Source of the DNA: Gordonia amarae NBRC 15530
Lineage (GTDB): Bacteria > Actinomycetota > Actinomycetes > Mycobacteriales > Mycobacteriaceae
Reading direction: 5' to 3'
Length of the DNA stretch: 64,000 nt
Assembly (NCBI RefSeq): GCF_000241345.1
Contig: NZ_BAED01000006.1
Location: forward strand, 53,018-117,017
Numbering within the stretch: position 1 is the stretch's first letter; every line of letters starts with the position of its first letter. Below the pieces are notes generated by a model. It saw nothing but the letters and a program-made list of their open reading frames with translations. It searched no databases and had not been told where the DNA came from. The position numbers and the translations under genes are program-made. Shown piece after piece: positions 44,907-54,124 of this stretch.

Positions 44907-45264
44907 CAACAACAGCAACAGCATATTGCCCGATCGGTCGGGCGCAAGCGTCAGGGGTATTCAGGTCGTTTATTCGAAGGACCGGACAACCCTGATGAAC
45001 TGCGCTGATGCGTGCATGGAGAGTTTTTACCGGCGAAAGAAGGAGTATGCCAGGGCTGGAATCGCGACGGAGGGGCGTGCTGAAGGCATAGCTCTGCCCT
45101 CTGCTCCAAAACCGCGCCAAATCCTACCACACGGGTCCAAATCCGTTATGCGACTGTGACTTTCGTGACCGCTCCGATCCTTGCCCGTCGACGGCTGCGC
45201 CGGGGGCGGAGGATTGGAAGCAGCGTTCCGAGGCGCCGCGATCGCGAGGTTGGTCAAATAGGGC

Positions 45265-46107
45265 ATGCTCCTTGCTGCCGATGGAAACCTTGCGGACTCA
45301 TATCTCTGGCCCCTCGTGGCTCTGGTCACGCCTGCAGTTCTCACGTTGACGCTGTTCCTGGTCGGTCGCTGGAGTGCCCGGAACAAGGAGGCGCGAGAGG
45401 TTCATCGCGCGGTCACGTCTGGCGTGGGCGCGGATGCGCGGTCGGCGCTCTCGGACGCGGAGTTCGAGTGGTGGGAGTACGGGCGCTCGCCGTCACGCAC
45501 GAAGCCGGAAGGGCGATCGGACACCGAGGAGGAGAGAGACGCAGGCTCGGGGGGAATCGAAGGGCAAGCGATCGCGAAGATCGACCCAGAGCTGTTCAAG
45601 CAGTTCTACGTGGTCGACGCCTCGCTCGCGCAGCTGACGCTGATTCTCAACCAGTACTCGAAGCGCAACTACTGGCTCGGCCAGTCGTTGCGGTATCGCC
45701 AGTTGCTGGGTTGGCACGTCGGGATTCACATCGCGTGGGTGATGTGGTTTGTCAGCGTTACGTGCGAGACGACGCCGACGACAACGACCGACGGAAACCC
45801 TGGTGAGCCAATCTATGAGCCCGCGGGGCGTCAAGGCGGAGCATGGCAGCGAGCGAAAGACGCGCTGTCACTCGTGGGCGACTACAGAATCGAGCACCTT
45901 GACAAGAAGGACAGGAAGGACAAGAAGGAGCGGACGGTCCAGGGCTTTGTCGCCTCCGAACTGCAGACGTGGGTTGAGAACGCAGAGAAGGCCATGCGTG
46001 CCGACGTGTCAGAGATCGCGGCAGTCAAGGCAATGGCACTGAGTGAGGTTTCCGAACCGACCGCTGAACCGGAAAGCTCCGAAACGGACGGCGAGTCAGT
46101 CACGTAG
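45265..46107 (+). CDS. Membrane-anchored protein of unknown function
   Basis: A 280-residue protein. One N-terminal transmembrane helix (YLWPLVALVTPAVLTLTLFLVG, about 13-34) is followed by a soluble part and a more hydrophobic stretch near 150-165 (WHVGIHIAWVMWFVSVTCE). The C-terminus is charged (DKKDRKDKKERTVQGF) and acidic. It overlaps the end of the convergent HEPN gene by 12 bases. No family recognised; by context it may belong to a defence unit. Confidence 0.65.
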   Translation: MLLAADGNLADSYLWPLVALVTPAVLTLTLFLVGRWSARNKEAREVHRAVTSGVGADARSALSDAEFEWWEYGRSPSRTKPEGRSDTEEERDAGSGGIEGQAIAKIDPELFKQFYVVDASLAQLTLILNQYSKRNYWLGQSLRYRQLLGWHVGIHIAWVMWFVSVTCETTPTTTTDGNPGEPIYEPAGRQGGAWQRAKDALSLVGDYRIEHLDKKDRKDKKERTVQGFVASELQTWVENAEKAMRADVSEIAAVKAMALSEVSEPTAEPESSETDGESVT

Positions 46108-47079
46108 CTGCCCTGTCACCCCTGCTGCGGTCTGCTCCAGGGCGGCGTTCTCCTCGTCGAGTCGGTACAGAAGGGCGCAGGCGATCATAAGTCCTTGGAC
46201 GGCGTTGACCTTGGTGTACTGAACCTCGTCGACCGTGTGCGCGGTAGCGTTGCGGCTGAATGTCTCGGGTACCGGATCACCGTTGCGGACGAAGTACTGC
46301 TGGTAGGTCTCCCATACCGGGCCGAAAGCGATGAACTCGCGAACAGTGAACTCGTCGTAAGCCTCTTTGGTCGTGTTCTTCTTGCTCGGCGTGTACTTGT
46401 ACCTGTCGTCGCCGAACCGGACGTTGAGCGCGGACTCGACCAGGTTGGCGGCCAGCGATTGCGCGGCGGCGTGTAGCCCGGCATCGAACGCGTCCAGCGC
46501 CTCGATCGCGTAAGGCTGGAGTTTGACGATGGCCTCGCATGCGTAGTTCTCGGCGAGGTTGCGGCAATCCACGGAGATCTCCGAACAGTGGTCTTCGAGG
46601 ACTTTCCGACGGGCAGCAGAATCGGGTGCGTCGATGATTGCCTTGGCGATTGCCAGCCGCGGCACCCCGTACAGCGCGATGCCGTCATCGCTCACCACGG
46701 CCTTGATCTGATCGACGTCGAAGTGCTGGATGTGCTGCAGGTTCGGTGGCAGGAAGTACCGCCGCATGGCCTCGAACGCTGGGCCGAGGCTCTTGGAGAT
46801 CGCTTGCTGCTGCGCAGCGAGCTGTTCGCCCCAGATCGCTCGCGCGTCGATCAAGGGCTGGATGCTCCTGGCCAGAATCGCGTTCTGCTCCTCCACGTAC
46901 TTGGCGAACGGCGAGTGCTTCCCGATGAGCGGTTGAATCGCTGTTCGAACGGCGCTGTCGACAAGGGTGATCTTGGGCGCGATGTCGGCGAGCTGCCGCT
47001 GAACCTCGGCGAGCTGCCGCCGGAGAGGCTCTGGCAACGGCACTCGCGATCCCAGCGGCTCCTGGTCGTCCGTGGTCAT
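46096..47079 (-). CDS. HEPN-like putative ribonuclease
   Basis: A 327-residue protein, mostly helical. The C-terminal part has FSRNATAHTVDEVQYTKVNAVQGLMIACALLYRL, where Arg276-Asn-x3-His281 matches the R-x4-6-H motif of HEPN ribonucleases with a polar residue after the Arg. Many HEPN proteins are RNA-cutting toxins or abortive-infection effectors. It overlaps the upstream resolvase gene by four bases, so the two are cotranscribed. Family assignment is from the motif and its context; no partner antitoxin is recognised. Confidence 0.6.
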   Translation of the reverse strand: MTTDDQEPLGSRVPLPEPLRRQLAEVQRQLADIAPKITLVDSAVRTAIQPLIGKHSPFAKYVEEQNAILARSIQPLIDARAIWGEQLAAQQQAISKSLGPAFEAMRRYFLPPNLQHIQHFDVDQIKAVVSDDGIALYGVPRLAIAKAIIDAPDSAARRKVLEDHCSEISVDCRNLAENYACEAIVKLQPYAIEALDAFDAGLHAAAQSLAANLVESALNVRFGDDRYKYTPSKKNTTKEAYDEFTVREFIAFGPVWETYQQYFVRNGDPVPETFSRNATAHTVDEVQYTKVNAVQGLMIACALLYRLDEENAALEQTAAGVTGQLRD

Positions 47080-47651
47080 GTCGCGGCGACCGCCCGCTCG
47101 ACGGCCCGGTACACCGTCGCCCGACTGACGCCGAAGTCCTCGGCCAGCTCACCGACGGTGTGATCACCGGCGCGGAACAGCTCGACGAGCCGGCGTTCCT
47201 GGTTGATCGGCAGCTTGGGCTTCTTGCCCTTGAGCCGGCCCTTGGCCTTGGCGACAGCCATGCCCTCGCGCGTACGAGCGCGGATCAGGTCGGCCTCGAA
47301 CTCGGCGACCATGGCCAGCGCGTTGAACAGCAGTCGCCCGGTCGGGTCCTCGGGGTCGTGCAGGCTCTCGCCGATTCGGAGCTTGACGCCCTTCTCGGTC
47401 AGACCTTTCACGATGTCGCGGGCGTCGGGCACGCTGCGCGCCAATCGGTCGAGCTTGGTCACCACCAGCTCGTCGCCTGGGCGGCTCGCAGCGGCCAGGG
47501 CCTCGCGCAGCCCGGGGCGGTCGCGATTGGTGCCGGTGTAGCCGGGGTCGGTGTAGAGGTGCGCCTCTTCGACGCCGAGCCTGGCGAGAGCATCGATCTG
47601 GGCGGTGAGGTCCTGCTCGTCGGTCGAGCAGCGCGCGTAGCCGATCTTCAT
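47076..47651 (-). CDS. Serine recombinase (resolvase/invertase type)
   Basis: A 191-residue small serine recombinase. MKIGYARCSTDEQDL carries the catalytic Ser9; YTDPGYTGTNRDRPGL, VVTKLDRLARSVPDARDIV and AEFEADLIRARTREGMAVAKAKG are the family blocks; the C-terminal helix-turn-helix is HTVGELAEDFGVSRATVYRAVERA. It may resolve multimers or invert a segment; no clear crossover-site repeats are seen in the adjoining 175 bp. It forms an operon with the HEPN gene. Confidence 0.92.
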   Translation of the reverse strand: MKIGYARCSTDEQDLTAQIDALARLGVEEAHLYTDPGYTGTNRDRPGLREALAAASRPGDELVVTKLDRLARSVPDARDIVKGLTEKGVKLRIGESLHDPEDPTGRLLFNALAMVAEFEADLIRARTREGMAVAKAKGRLKGKKPKLPINQERRLVELFRAGDHTVGELAEDFGVSRATVYRAVERAVAAT

Positions 47652-47827
47652 GGGTCCATTGTACGTTAGAGGTACCCTCAGCGCGACTGTGTCCGTACGG
47701 GTCTTATGAGACTGTCCGGCCTGCGGATTCGCCGGCCGGGCAGTGCGTGTTGACGTGTCTCGGTCAACGACCGGCTTGCGGACGGTGCGGGCCGGTGATT
47801 GTCGGTGGCCAGCGCTACCTTCGAGGC

Positions 47828-48610
47828 GTGACTGAGAAGAAGCCCTACAAGGTGCCGACAGCCGGCATGGAGTACAACGAGTTCGCCGGGTCGCTGGGTC
47901 CCTATGGCAACGACAACTCGGTGAACACCGAACTGCACGTGCGGTACGGGGTCCGCGGCGGCAAGTACTACGACTGGACGATCGAGCTGGTCGCGCGCGA
48001 GGGCGACGTCGACTCCTTCCGTGCCACCGGCGAGCCCCCGGTGCGGTACGTGATGGACTCCTTCTCGGTCGAGCCGGGGGCAGTGGTGAACCGAGTGCGC
48101 ACGGGGCCCGGTCCCGACGACGTCGAGACCTCCGTCGTCAGGCAGCTCTACGCCGGCGACGGAGACCTGGTGGACTCCGGTTACGACTACTTCATGAAGC
48201 AGCTCGCCAACCAATGGGACGCTCGGCACGTGACGCGGGACCCGCGCACTGTCGCAACGTTCGGGTTCGCGCAGCACAATCGCAAAGCGGAGTTCCGCGA
48301 CGTGGAGTATCCGTGGGTGCGCAACACTGTGACGTGCATCGACGATGATCCCGCCGACGACGTCGTGGTTGAGAGGCTGAAGCACTACTTCCCTGACGGC
48401 GGGACCGTGGCGGTACACATCCGCGATGCCGGCCGGATGAAGTTCCTGAAGGTCGGGCGCGGAGCTGACGTTGAGCAGGACTCGTTCGTGTCGGACGGTG
48501 AGCCGGGCGACGAGGGGCCGCTGCAGGCGACGGGGTTTACGTCGATGGGAATGATGGCCGACGCCATCTACCGCGGCGACGATTGGATAGACGACGCATT
48601 CCTGCGTTGA
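47828..48610 (+). CDS. Hypothetical protein in the defence segment
   Basis: A 260-residue protein starting with GTG 47828 (VTEKKPYKVPTAGMEYNEFA...). It is soluble and acidic with few hydrophobic helices. EYPWVRNTVTCIDDDPADDVVVERLKHYFPDGGTVAVHIRD could be the edge of an alpha/beta core. No known family is recognised. It precedes the three-Cys DUF5131 gene by 106 bp on the same strand, so joint expression is possible. Confidence 0.65.
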   Translation: MTEKKPYKVPTAGMEYNEFAGSLGPYGNDNSVNTELHVRYGVRGGKYYDWTIELVAREGDVDSFRATGEPPVRYVMDSFSVEPGAVVNRVRTGPGPDDVETSVVRQLYAGDGDLVDSGYDYFMKQLANQWDARHVTRDPRTVATFGFAQHNRKAEFRDVEYPWVRNTVTCIDDDPADDVVVERLKHYFPDGGTVAVHIRDAGRMKFLKVGRGADVEQDSFVSDGEPGDEGPLQATGFTSMGMMADAIYRGDDWIDDAFLR

Positions 48611-48716
48611 CCCGTACCCGTCGCTCGACTCGGGCGCGCGGCATGGGCGCTCCCGGGGGTTGCCAGATGGGCGGATGCCGTACAGACTTCCTGTGACTGG
48701 TGTGAAAGGTGGGGCT

Positions 48717-49469
48717 GTGGCGACCAACAGTGCGATCGAGTGGACCGAGGTCACCTGGAACCCAGTCACGGGCTGCGACCGGGTGGCCGCGGGGTGCGAC
48801 AACTGCTATGCGCTCGCCCTGGCGAAGCGGCTCAAGGCGATGGGCGCCGAAAAGTACCAGAACGATGGCGATCCGCGGACCTCAGGACCGGGATTCGGTG
48901 TCGCGATCCATCCGCGCGCACTGGAGCAGCCGCTGCGCTGGCGGGCGCCGAAGGTCGTGTTCGTGAACTCAATGAGCGACCTGTTCCATGCCAAGGTGCC
49001 GCTGGACTTCATCGAGGACGTGTTCGACGTCATCCGTGCGACTCCGCAGCACACCTACCAGGTGTTGACCAAGCGCGCGCACCGCCTCGCGCGCGTCGCC
49101 GACAGGCTCGACTGGCCGGACAACCTCTGGATGGGCGTGTCGGTGGAATCTGCAGACGTCGTCGATCGCATCGACCATCTGCGGTCAGTGCCGGCGGCGA
49201 CGAGGTTCCTCTCGTGCGAGCCCCTGTTGACCGCGCTGCCGGGTCTGGACCTCAGCGGGATCGACTGGGTGATCGCTGGCGGCGAGTCGGGCCCGCGAGC
49301 GCGTCCGATGGACCCGGCGTGGGTCGAGGAGATCCGCGACCAGTGCGTCGAGGCGGGGGTGGCGTTCTTCTTCAAGCAGTGGGGCGGGCGTACGCCCAAG
49401 GCCAACGGTCGCGAACTGGGCGGACGCACATGGGACGACATGCCGGAGCTGGCGAGCGTCTCGGCCTGA
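48717..49469 (+). CDS. Three-Cys DUF5131 family protein (phage Gp37/Gp68 type)
   Basis: A 250-residue protein with the family signature IEWTEVTWNPVTGCDRVAAGCDNCYALALAKRL (Cys20-x6-Cys27-x2-Cys30). Further blocks are VFVNSMSDLFHAKVPLDFI, HTYQVLTKRAHRL, NLWMGVSVES, FLSCEPLL, WVIAGGESGPRARP and FFFKQWGGRTPK. The cysteine pattern resembles radical-SAM-like proteins, though chemistry is unproven. GTG 48717 follows AAAGGTGGGG. Its stop codon ends one base before the end of the convergent TcmP gene, the partner family named after it. Confidence 0.9.
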   Translation: MATNSAIEWTEVTWNPVTGCDRVAAGCDNCYALALAKRLKAMGAEKYQNDGDPRTSGPGFGVAIHPRALEQPLRWRAPKVVFVNSMSDLFHAKVPLDFIEDVFDVIRATPQHTYQVLTKRAHRLARVADRLDWPDNLWMGVSVESADVVDRIDHLRSVPAATRFLSCEPLLTALPGLDLSGIDWVIAGGESGPRARPMDPAWVEEIRDQCVEAGVAFFFKQWGGRTPKANGRELGGRTWDDMPELASVSA

Positions 49470-50588
49470 TCAGTCCAGCACCGGGAAGATGATCAGGGTC
49501 CCGTCGGGGAAAGTGTTCTTGCGCTTCTGATTCGGCGAGGTAATGCGGCCGGCCTTCTGCATCGGCTTGAGGGTCTTGGTCCTGACCTGGCCGCTGTGGA
49601 ACGGTGTCTGGGTGACGACGTACCGGATGACTTCCTCGACGGGGATCGTCCGGCCCGCGAAGTGTTGGGCCAGCTCGTCCTGGAGTGGGCCGGTGTTGGC
49701 GTCGTTGCCGAAGAGGACTTCCTGGCCGGCGAGGCGGTCGTCGAACGCGTAGGCACCTCCGGGCGCGAGCGCCCACATCGCCTGCTTCATCTTGTCGTAC
49801 GCCTGGTCGTCACGGGTGCAGAAGAAGAGGTAGCTGCCGGTGTGCCCGCTGGAGTTGATCATCCTGAAGCTGCAGACATGGGCGAAGTCGCATTCTTTGC
49901 GCAGCTGCTTCTCGTAGAGGTCGTGGATGAACTGGGCGCGCGCGAGGCCCTCGGGCGGGGCATTCTTGAATTCGTCGCACCCGAACAGTCCTGAGAAGTG
50001 CTCGTCGACGTTGCCAGCGGTGGCGAAACGGTTGACGCTGTTGAAGTCGAAGTAGATGAACAGCTCACACGACCGGTGACTGACTAGGTCTCGGATCGTG
50101 GACATGGGCACGTCGCGGTACCCGAACGGGTCGATGAACGCGAATGTGGGCGCGAGCTGCTTGTTGGGCCCGACGGAGTCCAGCAGCTGACGGGCGAGGT
50201 CCTGGAAATTCTGGTTGCTCTCAAGGACGTGCACGTTTGCCGGCCACGGGGACTTCGACACCTTCGCCTCCGCGAGGACCTCCCGGAGCGAGGCGAAGCG
50301 TTGCGGGTCCCACTCGTTGAAGACGAACGTGAACCGCGTGGTGTCGAAATTGCCGAAGGACTGGTGGTTGAGAAGTGTGTTGAGCGCTAGCACCGGAGAG
50401 CCCGGTTCGCCGTCCTCGTAGCAGCCTGGGCCGGCGAAACCGTCCAGGACGTTCACAGCGCTGTGTCGGCGAGACGACCCGAATATGCCGAACCACGCCG
50501 CTAGGTAGCGAGTGAGTATGTCGTGCTTGACCTTGGTGTGCGGCGGCTGATTCCACACTGTGGGCAGGCTGTCACCCTTAGTAGGCAT
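49470..50588 (-). CDS. tcmP: Three-Cys-motif partner protein TcmP
   Basis: A 372-residue protein. HTKVKHDILTRYLAAWFGIF, VNVLDGFAGPGCYEDGEPGSPVLAL, FAFIDPFGYRDVPMSTIRDLV and ELFIYFDFNSVNRF are TcmP features; the fold of the core suggests a Rossmann-like methyltransferase relative, with DGFAGPG in the place of the SAM loop. TcmP proteins occur with three-Cys DUF5131 proteins, here the convergent neighbour. It is the third gene of the methylase-nuclease operon (48 bp after the nuclease gene). Confidence 0.88.
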   Translation of the reverse strand: MPTKGDSLPTVWNQPPHTKVKHDILTRYLAAWFGIFGSSRRHSAVNVLDGFAGPGCYEDGEPGSPVLALNTLLNHQSFGNFDTTRFTFVFNEWDPQRFASLREVLAEAKVSKSPWPANVHVLESNQNFQDLARQLLDSVGPNKQLAPTFAFIDPFGYRDVPMSTIRDLVSHRSCELFIYFDFNSVNRFATAGNVDEHFSGLFGCDEFKNAPPEGLARAQFIHDLYEKQLRKECDFAHVCSFRMINSSGHTGSYLFFCTRDDQAYDKMKQAMWALAPGGAYAFDDRLAGQEVLFGNDANTGPLQDELAQHFAGRTIPVEEVIRYVVTQTPFHSGQVRTKTLKPMQKAGRITSPNQKRKNTFPDGTLIIFPVLD

Positions 50589-50636
50589 GGCCGCCTCGGC
50601 TACGAACCGATGGCTCGGAGGAACGGCGGCGGGTCA

Positions 50637-51821
50637 TTACTTGTTCCCCTTCGCGCGGTTGTGCACGATGCAGAGCATCTCGCAGTTGGCCAGCGTGGAG
50701 GCGCCGCCCCTGCTCCACGCAGTCACGTGGTCGGCCTCCATTTCGCCGAGCTTGTAGATCCGCTTAGCATTGGCGTTGCTGCCGGCGGCGCAGGTCGGGC
50801 AGTTCGAGATGCCGGCACTCTTGGCCGCAGCAGTCTGCTGGCCGTAGGCAGCCTTCTTGACGTCCGCGTCGAACAGCCGCACCTCCAGGAGCTGGGTGGC
50901 GGGGTCGACGCCGGGGGCAAGTTCGGTGAGCACGTACTCGTAGACGTTGCGCTTGCGCTTGACCGCCTCGTCGGCGCGCAGGGCCTCGATGCGGTCGTCA
51001 ACGACGGCGGGGTCGAAGTGGTGGCTGTGATAGGCCTCGTAGAGCCTCGCCCATTCCAGGCCGCGCATCTCAGGGTCAGGTGAGCGAGTGAAGACCTGGT
51101 TGATCCAGGAGATGACCTCGTTGAAGTATGCCTGGAGCTGGGCGCAGTCGGTGTCGTGGCGGTGGGCGGCGAGGTACCCGTCGATCTCGACGCCCTGCTG
51201 AGCGGAAATCCAGGCCAGCGCGGTGGCCAGCACCTCCTGGCGCTTGGGGTCGCCCTTGACGTAGCTCAGCCACTTTTGCATGTTGGCATTGGCGGAGTTG
51301 GAGTAGACCGCTTTGGCCGCTGTGACGAATGCGCCGGAATAGATGGCGTTGAGGAGTTCTTGCGGGCTCAGTGGGACGCCGGCGATGTTGATCGTCTGGA
51401 ACCACTGCTTGATCTCGGGCTCGGTGCCCTCACACTCGTAGACCAACAGACTGTGCTCGTTGATCCGGTCCTGAAGTTCTTTGGGTAGGGAGCCGAACGT
51501 CTGCTCCTTGCCTTCCCACTGGATCGCGAACCGGCCGGTGGTGAACCGGCCGAGCGAGGTGATTCGCTGCTGGCCATCGAGCACTTCGAGCTGGCCGTCA
51601 TCGGCGACGCTGAAGTAGAGCAGGCCCAGGGGGTACCCCTTGAGCACCGAGTCGATGACTGCTTTCTCCTTAGGCGTCTCACCGTAGATGTAGTTGCGCT
51701 GGTACTCCGGCTGGATGGTGAGCTTGCCGGCCAAACCGTAGAGCCCTTTGCCCTCCAGTTCGTTGAAGTGGAAGCCTTCGAGAACCGTCGCGACGGTGAA
51801 CTGGTGCAGTGTCGTCTTCAT
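50637..51821 (-). CDS. DUF262-HNH endonuclease (GmrSD-like)
   Basis: A 394-residue protein. The N-terminal DUF262 domain has [13 protein letters not shown] and the ParB-like [13 protein letters not shown] (DGQQR at 82-86), the nucleotide-using part in GmrSD-type restriction enzymes. The C-terminus is a zinc-HNH nuclease: CPTC at 341-344, [14 protein letters not shown] (Asp364, His365) and [16 protein letters not shown]. Typical GmrD uses DUF1524, so the HNH end is a variant. ATG 51821 overlaps the methylase stop by one base (TGATG), strongly coupled. Confidence 0.88.
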   Translation of the reverse strand: MKTTLHQFTVATVLEGFHFNELEGKGLYGLAGKLTIQPEYQRNYIYGETPKEKAVIDSVLKGYPLGLLYFSVADDGQLEVLDGQQRITSLGRFTTGRFAIQWEGKEQTFGSLPKELQDRINEHSLLVYECEGTEPEIKQWFQTINIAGVPLSPQELLNAIYSGAFVTAAKAVYSNSANANMQKWLSYVKGDPKRQEVLATALAWISAQQGVEIDGYLAAHRHDTDCAQLQAYFNEVISWINQVFTRSPDPEMRGLEWARLYEAYHSHHFDPAVVDDRIEALRADEAVKRKRNVYEYVLTELAPGVDPATQLLEVRLFDADVKKAAYGQQTAAAKSAGISNCPTCAAGSNANAKRIYKLGEMEADHVTAWSRGGASTLANCEMLCIVHNRAKGNK

Positions 51822-53029
51822 CAGGCGCCTGCCTTGTGGCGGATCATGATCCGCTTGTAGGCGGTGTGGTAGGTGGGCCTGGTGAGCCCGAGCCTGCGGT
51901 GGCCGGGGCTGTTGCCGCCGGTGCCGCCCTGGGCGTAGTAGGTCTTGACGAAATCCTCACCTAGAGTGCCAACGCCGAGCTTGCGCAACCCCTCCATGTC
52001 GTCGCCGTGCGCGAGGATCTCGAACTGGTCAGGGTTGTACTTGTCCAGGAAGGTGATCGGAACGCCCATGATGCCGTCGTAGTCGGAAGGGATGGCGTCG
52101 ACGAAGGGGACCTCGACGGCTTCGGGGAAGTTGTAATAGTGCTCATAGCCGACGCCGCGGATCTCCTTGTGCTTGGAGAACTTCGTGTTGTCGCTCAGCG
52201 ACATGAGCTGCAGGGGCTCGTGGCGGCGGCCGTGGTCGATGTTGGTGAACCAGCAGGAGTTACCCAGTCGGGTGAAGTCGTAGTCGTCGGTCGGCGGGTA
52301 GCCGAGCTTCTCGGCCTTGAGCCGGTCGGACTCTTTCACCGGAGCCCCTTTGGGCACGCCGAACACCATGTCGGTGTTGTTGGCAGTGGCGCCCTTCCAC
52401 AGCTCGTTGCGCTGAATGAGCGGGAAAATCTCGACGTAGGTAGTCGCGTTGCTGTTGCCCACGACCGAATACTGCTTGCCGGCGGCGACGAGCCAGCTCA
52501 CGAACTCGCGGAACAGGCTGAACGGCGGGTTGGTGATGATGATGTCGGCCTCGTCCCGCAGCGCGGTGACCTCGGCCGAGCGGAAGTCGCCGTCACCGGC
52601 GAGGTAGTCCCACTGCAGGTCGTCGATGTTGATGATGCCGTCGCCGTTGAGGTCGCGGTCGAGCACGAATAGCTTGCCATTGGCATGCGTCTTGACCTCG
52701 TCGAACTGCGGCGCCTCGGTCTCGAAGAGCGTGGGTTGGTACGAAAGCAGGTCAGGGTTGCTGTCCGGTGCGTAGGACGTCGCGATGAGCTTCTTGAGGC
52801 CGTAGTCGTGGAAGTGCAGCGCGAAGTACTTGGCGAAGTTGGACCACTCCGGGTCGTCACACGGCAGTAGGATCGTCTTGTTGCGGAAGACGTCCGGGTC
52901 GTAGTCGAGGTAAGCGTTCATCTCCCGCTCAATGTCGGCCCACTGGGTGTAGAACTCGTCGTTTTTGGCCTTCTTCGCCGCGTTGAGGCTGCCCGTCCTG
53001 TTCGACGTGGTGGCGATGGTGCTGCTCAT
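51821..53029 (-). CDS. EcoRI-family adenine-specific DNA methyltransferase
   Basis: A 402-residue N6-adenine methylase. [25 protein letters not shown] and [16 protein letters not shown] (57-69) are the EcoRI-methylase family hallmarks, and motif IV is NPPF (167-170) in [20 protein letters not shown]. It protects DNA from a nuclease, and the coupled DUF262-HNH protein is the likely partner. It starts the three-gene operon methylase, nuclease, TcmP. The ATG at 53029 has no strong ribosome site visible. Confidence 0.9.
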   Translation of the reverse strand: MSSTIATTSNRTGSLNAAKKAKNDEFYTQWADIEREMNAYLDYDPDVFRNKTILLPCDDPEWSNFAKYFALHFHDYGLKKLIATSYAPDSNPDLLSYQPTLFETEAPQFDEVKTHANGKLFVLDRDLNGDGIINIDDLQWDYLAGDGDFRSAEVTALRDEADIIITNPPFSLFREFVSWLVAAGKQYSVVGNSNATTYVEIFPLIQRNELWKGATANNTDMVFGVPKGAPVKESDRLKAEKLGYPPTDDYDFTRLGNSCWFTNIDHGRRHEPLQLMSLSDNTKFSKHKEIRGVGYEHYYNFPEAVEVPFVDAIPSDYDGIMGVPITFLDKYNPDQFEILAHGDDMEGLRKLGVGTLGEDFVKTYYAQGGTGGNSPGHRRLGLTRPTYHTAYKRIMIRHKAGA

Positions 53030-53147
53030 GCGCTAACCGTAGTGGACTGCACCGACAGGAGCGGTGCGGTACGCCCGATGTCGCCCGAGAGGGTGGAAAG
53101 TCGGCTCTCGCACTGATTTCGGAACGGGGGTCGACAGCCAGTCTGGG

Positions 53148-53480
53148 TCATCGCGCGGCGGTGAGGACGACTCGTCTCAGCGAGTCGAGTCGGGGCAGCA
53201 CGTGATCCGGAGCCAGGCGGTGTCCATGGTTGTCGACGAACCGTGCAGCGTCGAGACCTTCGTCGGCAAGCACGATGCGGTTGCCGGACTCCTCGGGATC
53301 GTCGAACTCGATGCCGACCAGCGCTGTGGCCTCCGCTGGTAGGTCGGACAGTGCCTGCTGAGCTTCAGCTCGGTCGGCTAGGTCGATCGGGTAGGCGTCG
53401 TAGGCGCGAGCGCCGGGCTCGCCGACGAGCAGGGTGAGTTCGGCGGCGTCGATGCCGGTCGGTGCGGTGATGTCGGACAT
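53148..53480 (-). CDS. Hypothetical protein
   Basis: A 110-residue acidic protein (MSDITAPTGIDAAELTLLVG...). GGAGGGAAC lies before the ATG. Predicted mixed fold with ALVGIEFDDPEESGNRIVLADEGLDAARFVDNHGHRL. Not recognised. It has the size and style of the other small genes to the right, so it may belong to the same antirestriction-type cluster, 110 bp upstream of the methylase. Confidence 0.65.
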   Translation of the reverse strand: MSDITAPTGIDAAELTLLVGEPGARAYDAYPIDLADRAEAQQALSDLPAEATALVGIEFDDPEESGNRIVLADEGLDAARFVDNHGHRLAPDHVLPRLDSLRRVVLTAAR

Positions 53481-53513
53481 GGTGTTCCCTCCGATGTGCG
53501 GTTGGACGCGTGG

Positions 53514-53639
53514 ATGACTTGGTGCCCGGCATGCGAGCGCGAGTTGTGGGACGCGGGCATCGACACGCCTAAGTGCAAGAACGATCGGAGTGACGAAGAC
53601 CCCGACCGAGTTGCGGTCGGGGCCTTCGCGAGCCGGTGA
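53514..53639 (+). CDS. Tiny Cys-rich protein (doubtful)
   Basis: A 41-residue frame (MTWCPACERELWDAGIDTPK then CKNDRSDEDPDRV...) with Cys-x2-Cys and a third Cys, resembling the short zinc-ribbon proteins of actinophages. It has no clear ribosome site and overlaps the terminator-like hairpin at 53602. Its strand is opposite to its neighbours. It could be spurious. Confidence 0.3.
   Translation: MTWCPACERELWDAGIDTPKCKNDRSDEDPDRVAVGAFASR
53602..53623. terminator. Hairpin after the antirestriction-type operon
   Basis: CCCCGACCG and CGGTCGGGG flank a short loop at 53600-53623. It lies beyond the end of the leftward operon (last gene ends 53669) and could terminate it. Confidence 0.6.
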
Positions 53640-53668
53640 AGGGGGTACCGGTGATTCCGAGTTCGATC

Positions 53669-54121
53669 CTACGCGTCGGGTGCGTCGTCACCGGTCGGTT
53701 CGTCGAGCGCCTGTTCGAAGGCAGTGTCTTCCGGCGATCCTGGCAGCGGGCGCCGGTGAACCGGGGTCATCGCCCGGCGCGGGCGGCGGGGGTCGAACGG
53801 GCCGTCGTAGGTGAGCAGGTCATGCTCGTCACGGCCGTGGCAGTCGAAGGTGGCGTCACTCAGCTGCTCGCGGTCGGCGGCGGTGGCCAGGCCAACCAAG
53901 CGGCCGTTCTCGACCAGGGCGTACTCGATGGCCTGGACCTGTACGACGTAGCGCCCGGGCAGGTCGTCGTAGGCGTAGGCGGCGACGTCTGCGGGATCGT
54001 CGGGGCCGGCCACCCGCCGCACCTCGACCTCGTCGCCGGGGCGGCGGACGCCCATGTGCTTGCCTAATGCCTTTGTCTGCCAGCGGATTCCGTCGATCTC
54101 AAGCTCGTCGAAGGTTCCCAT
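53669..54121 (-). CDS. Hypothetical protein, lead operon
   Basis: A 150-residue acidic protein (MGTFDELEIDGIRWQTKALG...) with GAGGAGTGAGGAG upstream. VQVQAIEYALVENGRLVGLATAADREQLSDATFDCHGRDEHDLLTYDGPFD could be a beta-rich core. No family recognised. It follows a chain of small genes read leftward from about 56900, all with overlaps or short gaps. Confidence 0.65.
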   Translation of the reverse strand: MGTFDELEIDGIRWQTKALGKHMGVRRPGDEVEVRRVAGPDDPADVAAYAYDDLPGRYVVQVQAIEYALVENGRLVGLATAADREQLSDATFDCHGRDEHDLLTYDGPFDPRRPRRAMTPVHRRPLPGSPEDTAFEQALDEPTGDDAPDA

Positions 54122-54124
54122 CAG

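Noticed and set aside
44755..45159. Frames between the Xre gene and the membrane protein gene
   Set aside because: They cross the palindromic operator and have no ribosome site or protein-like composition.
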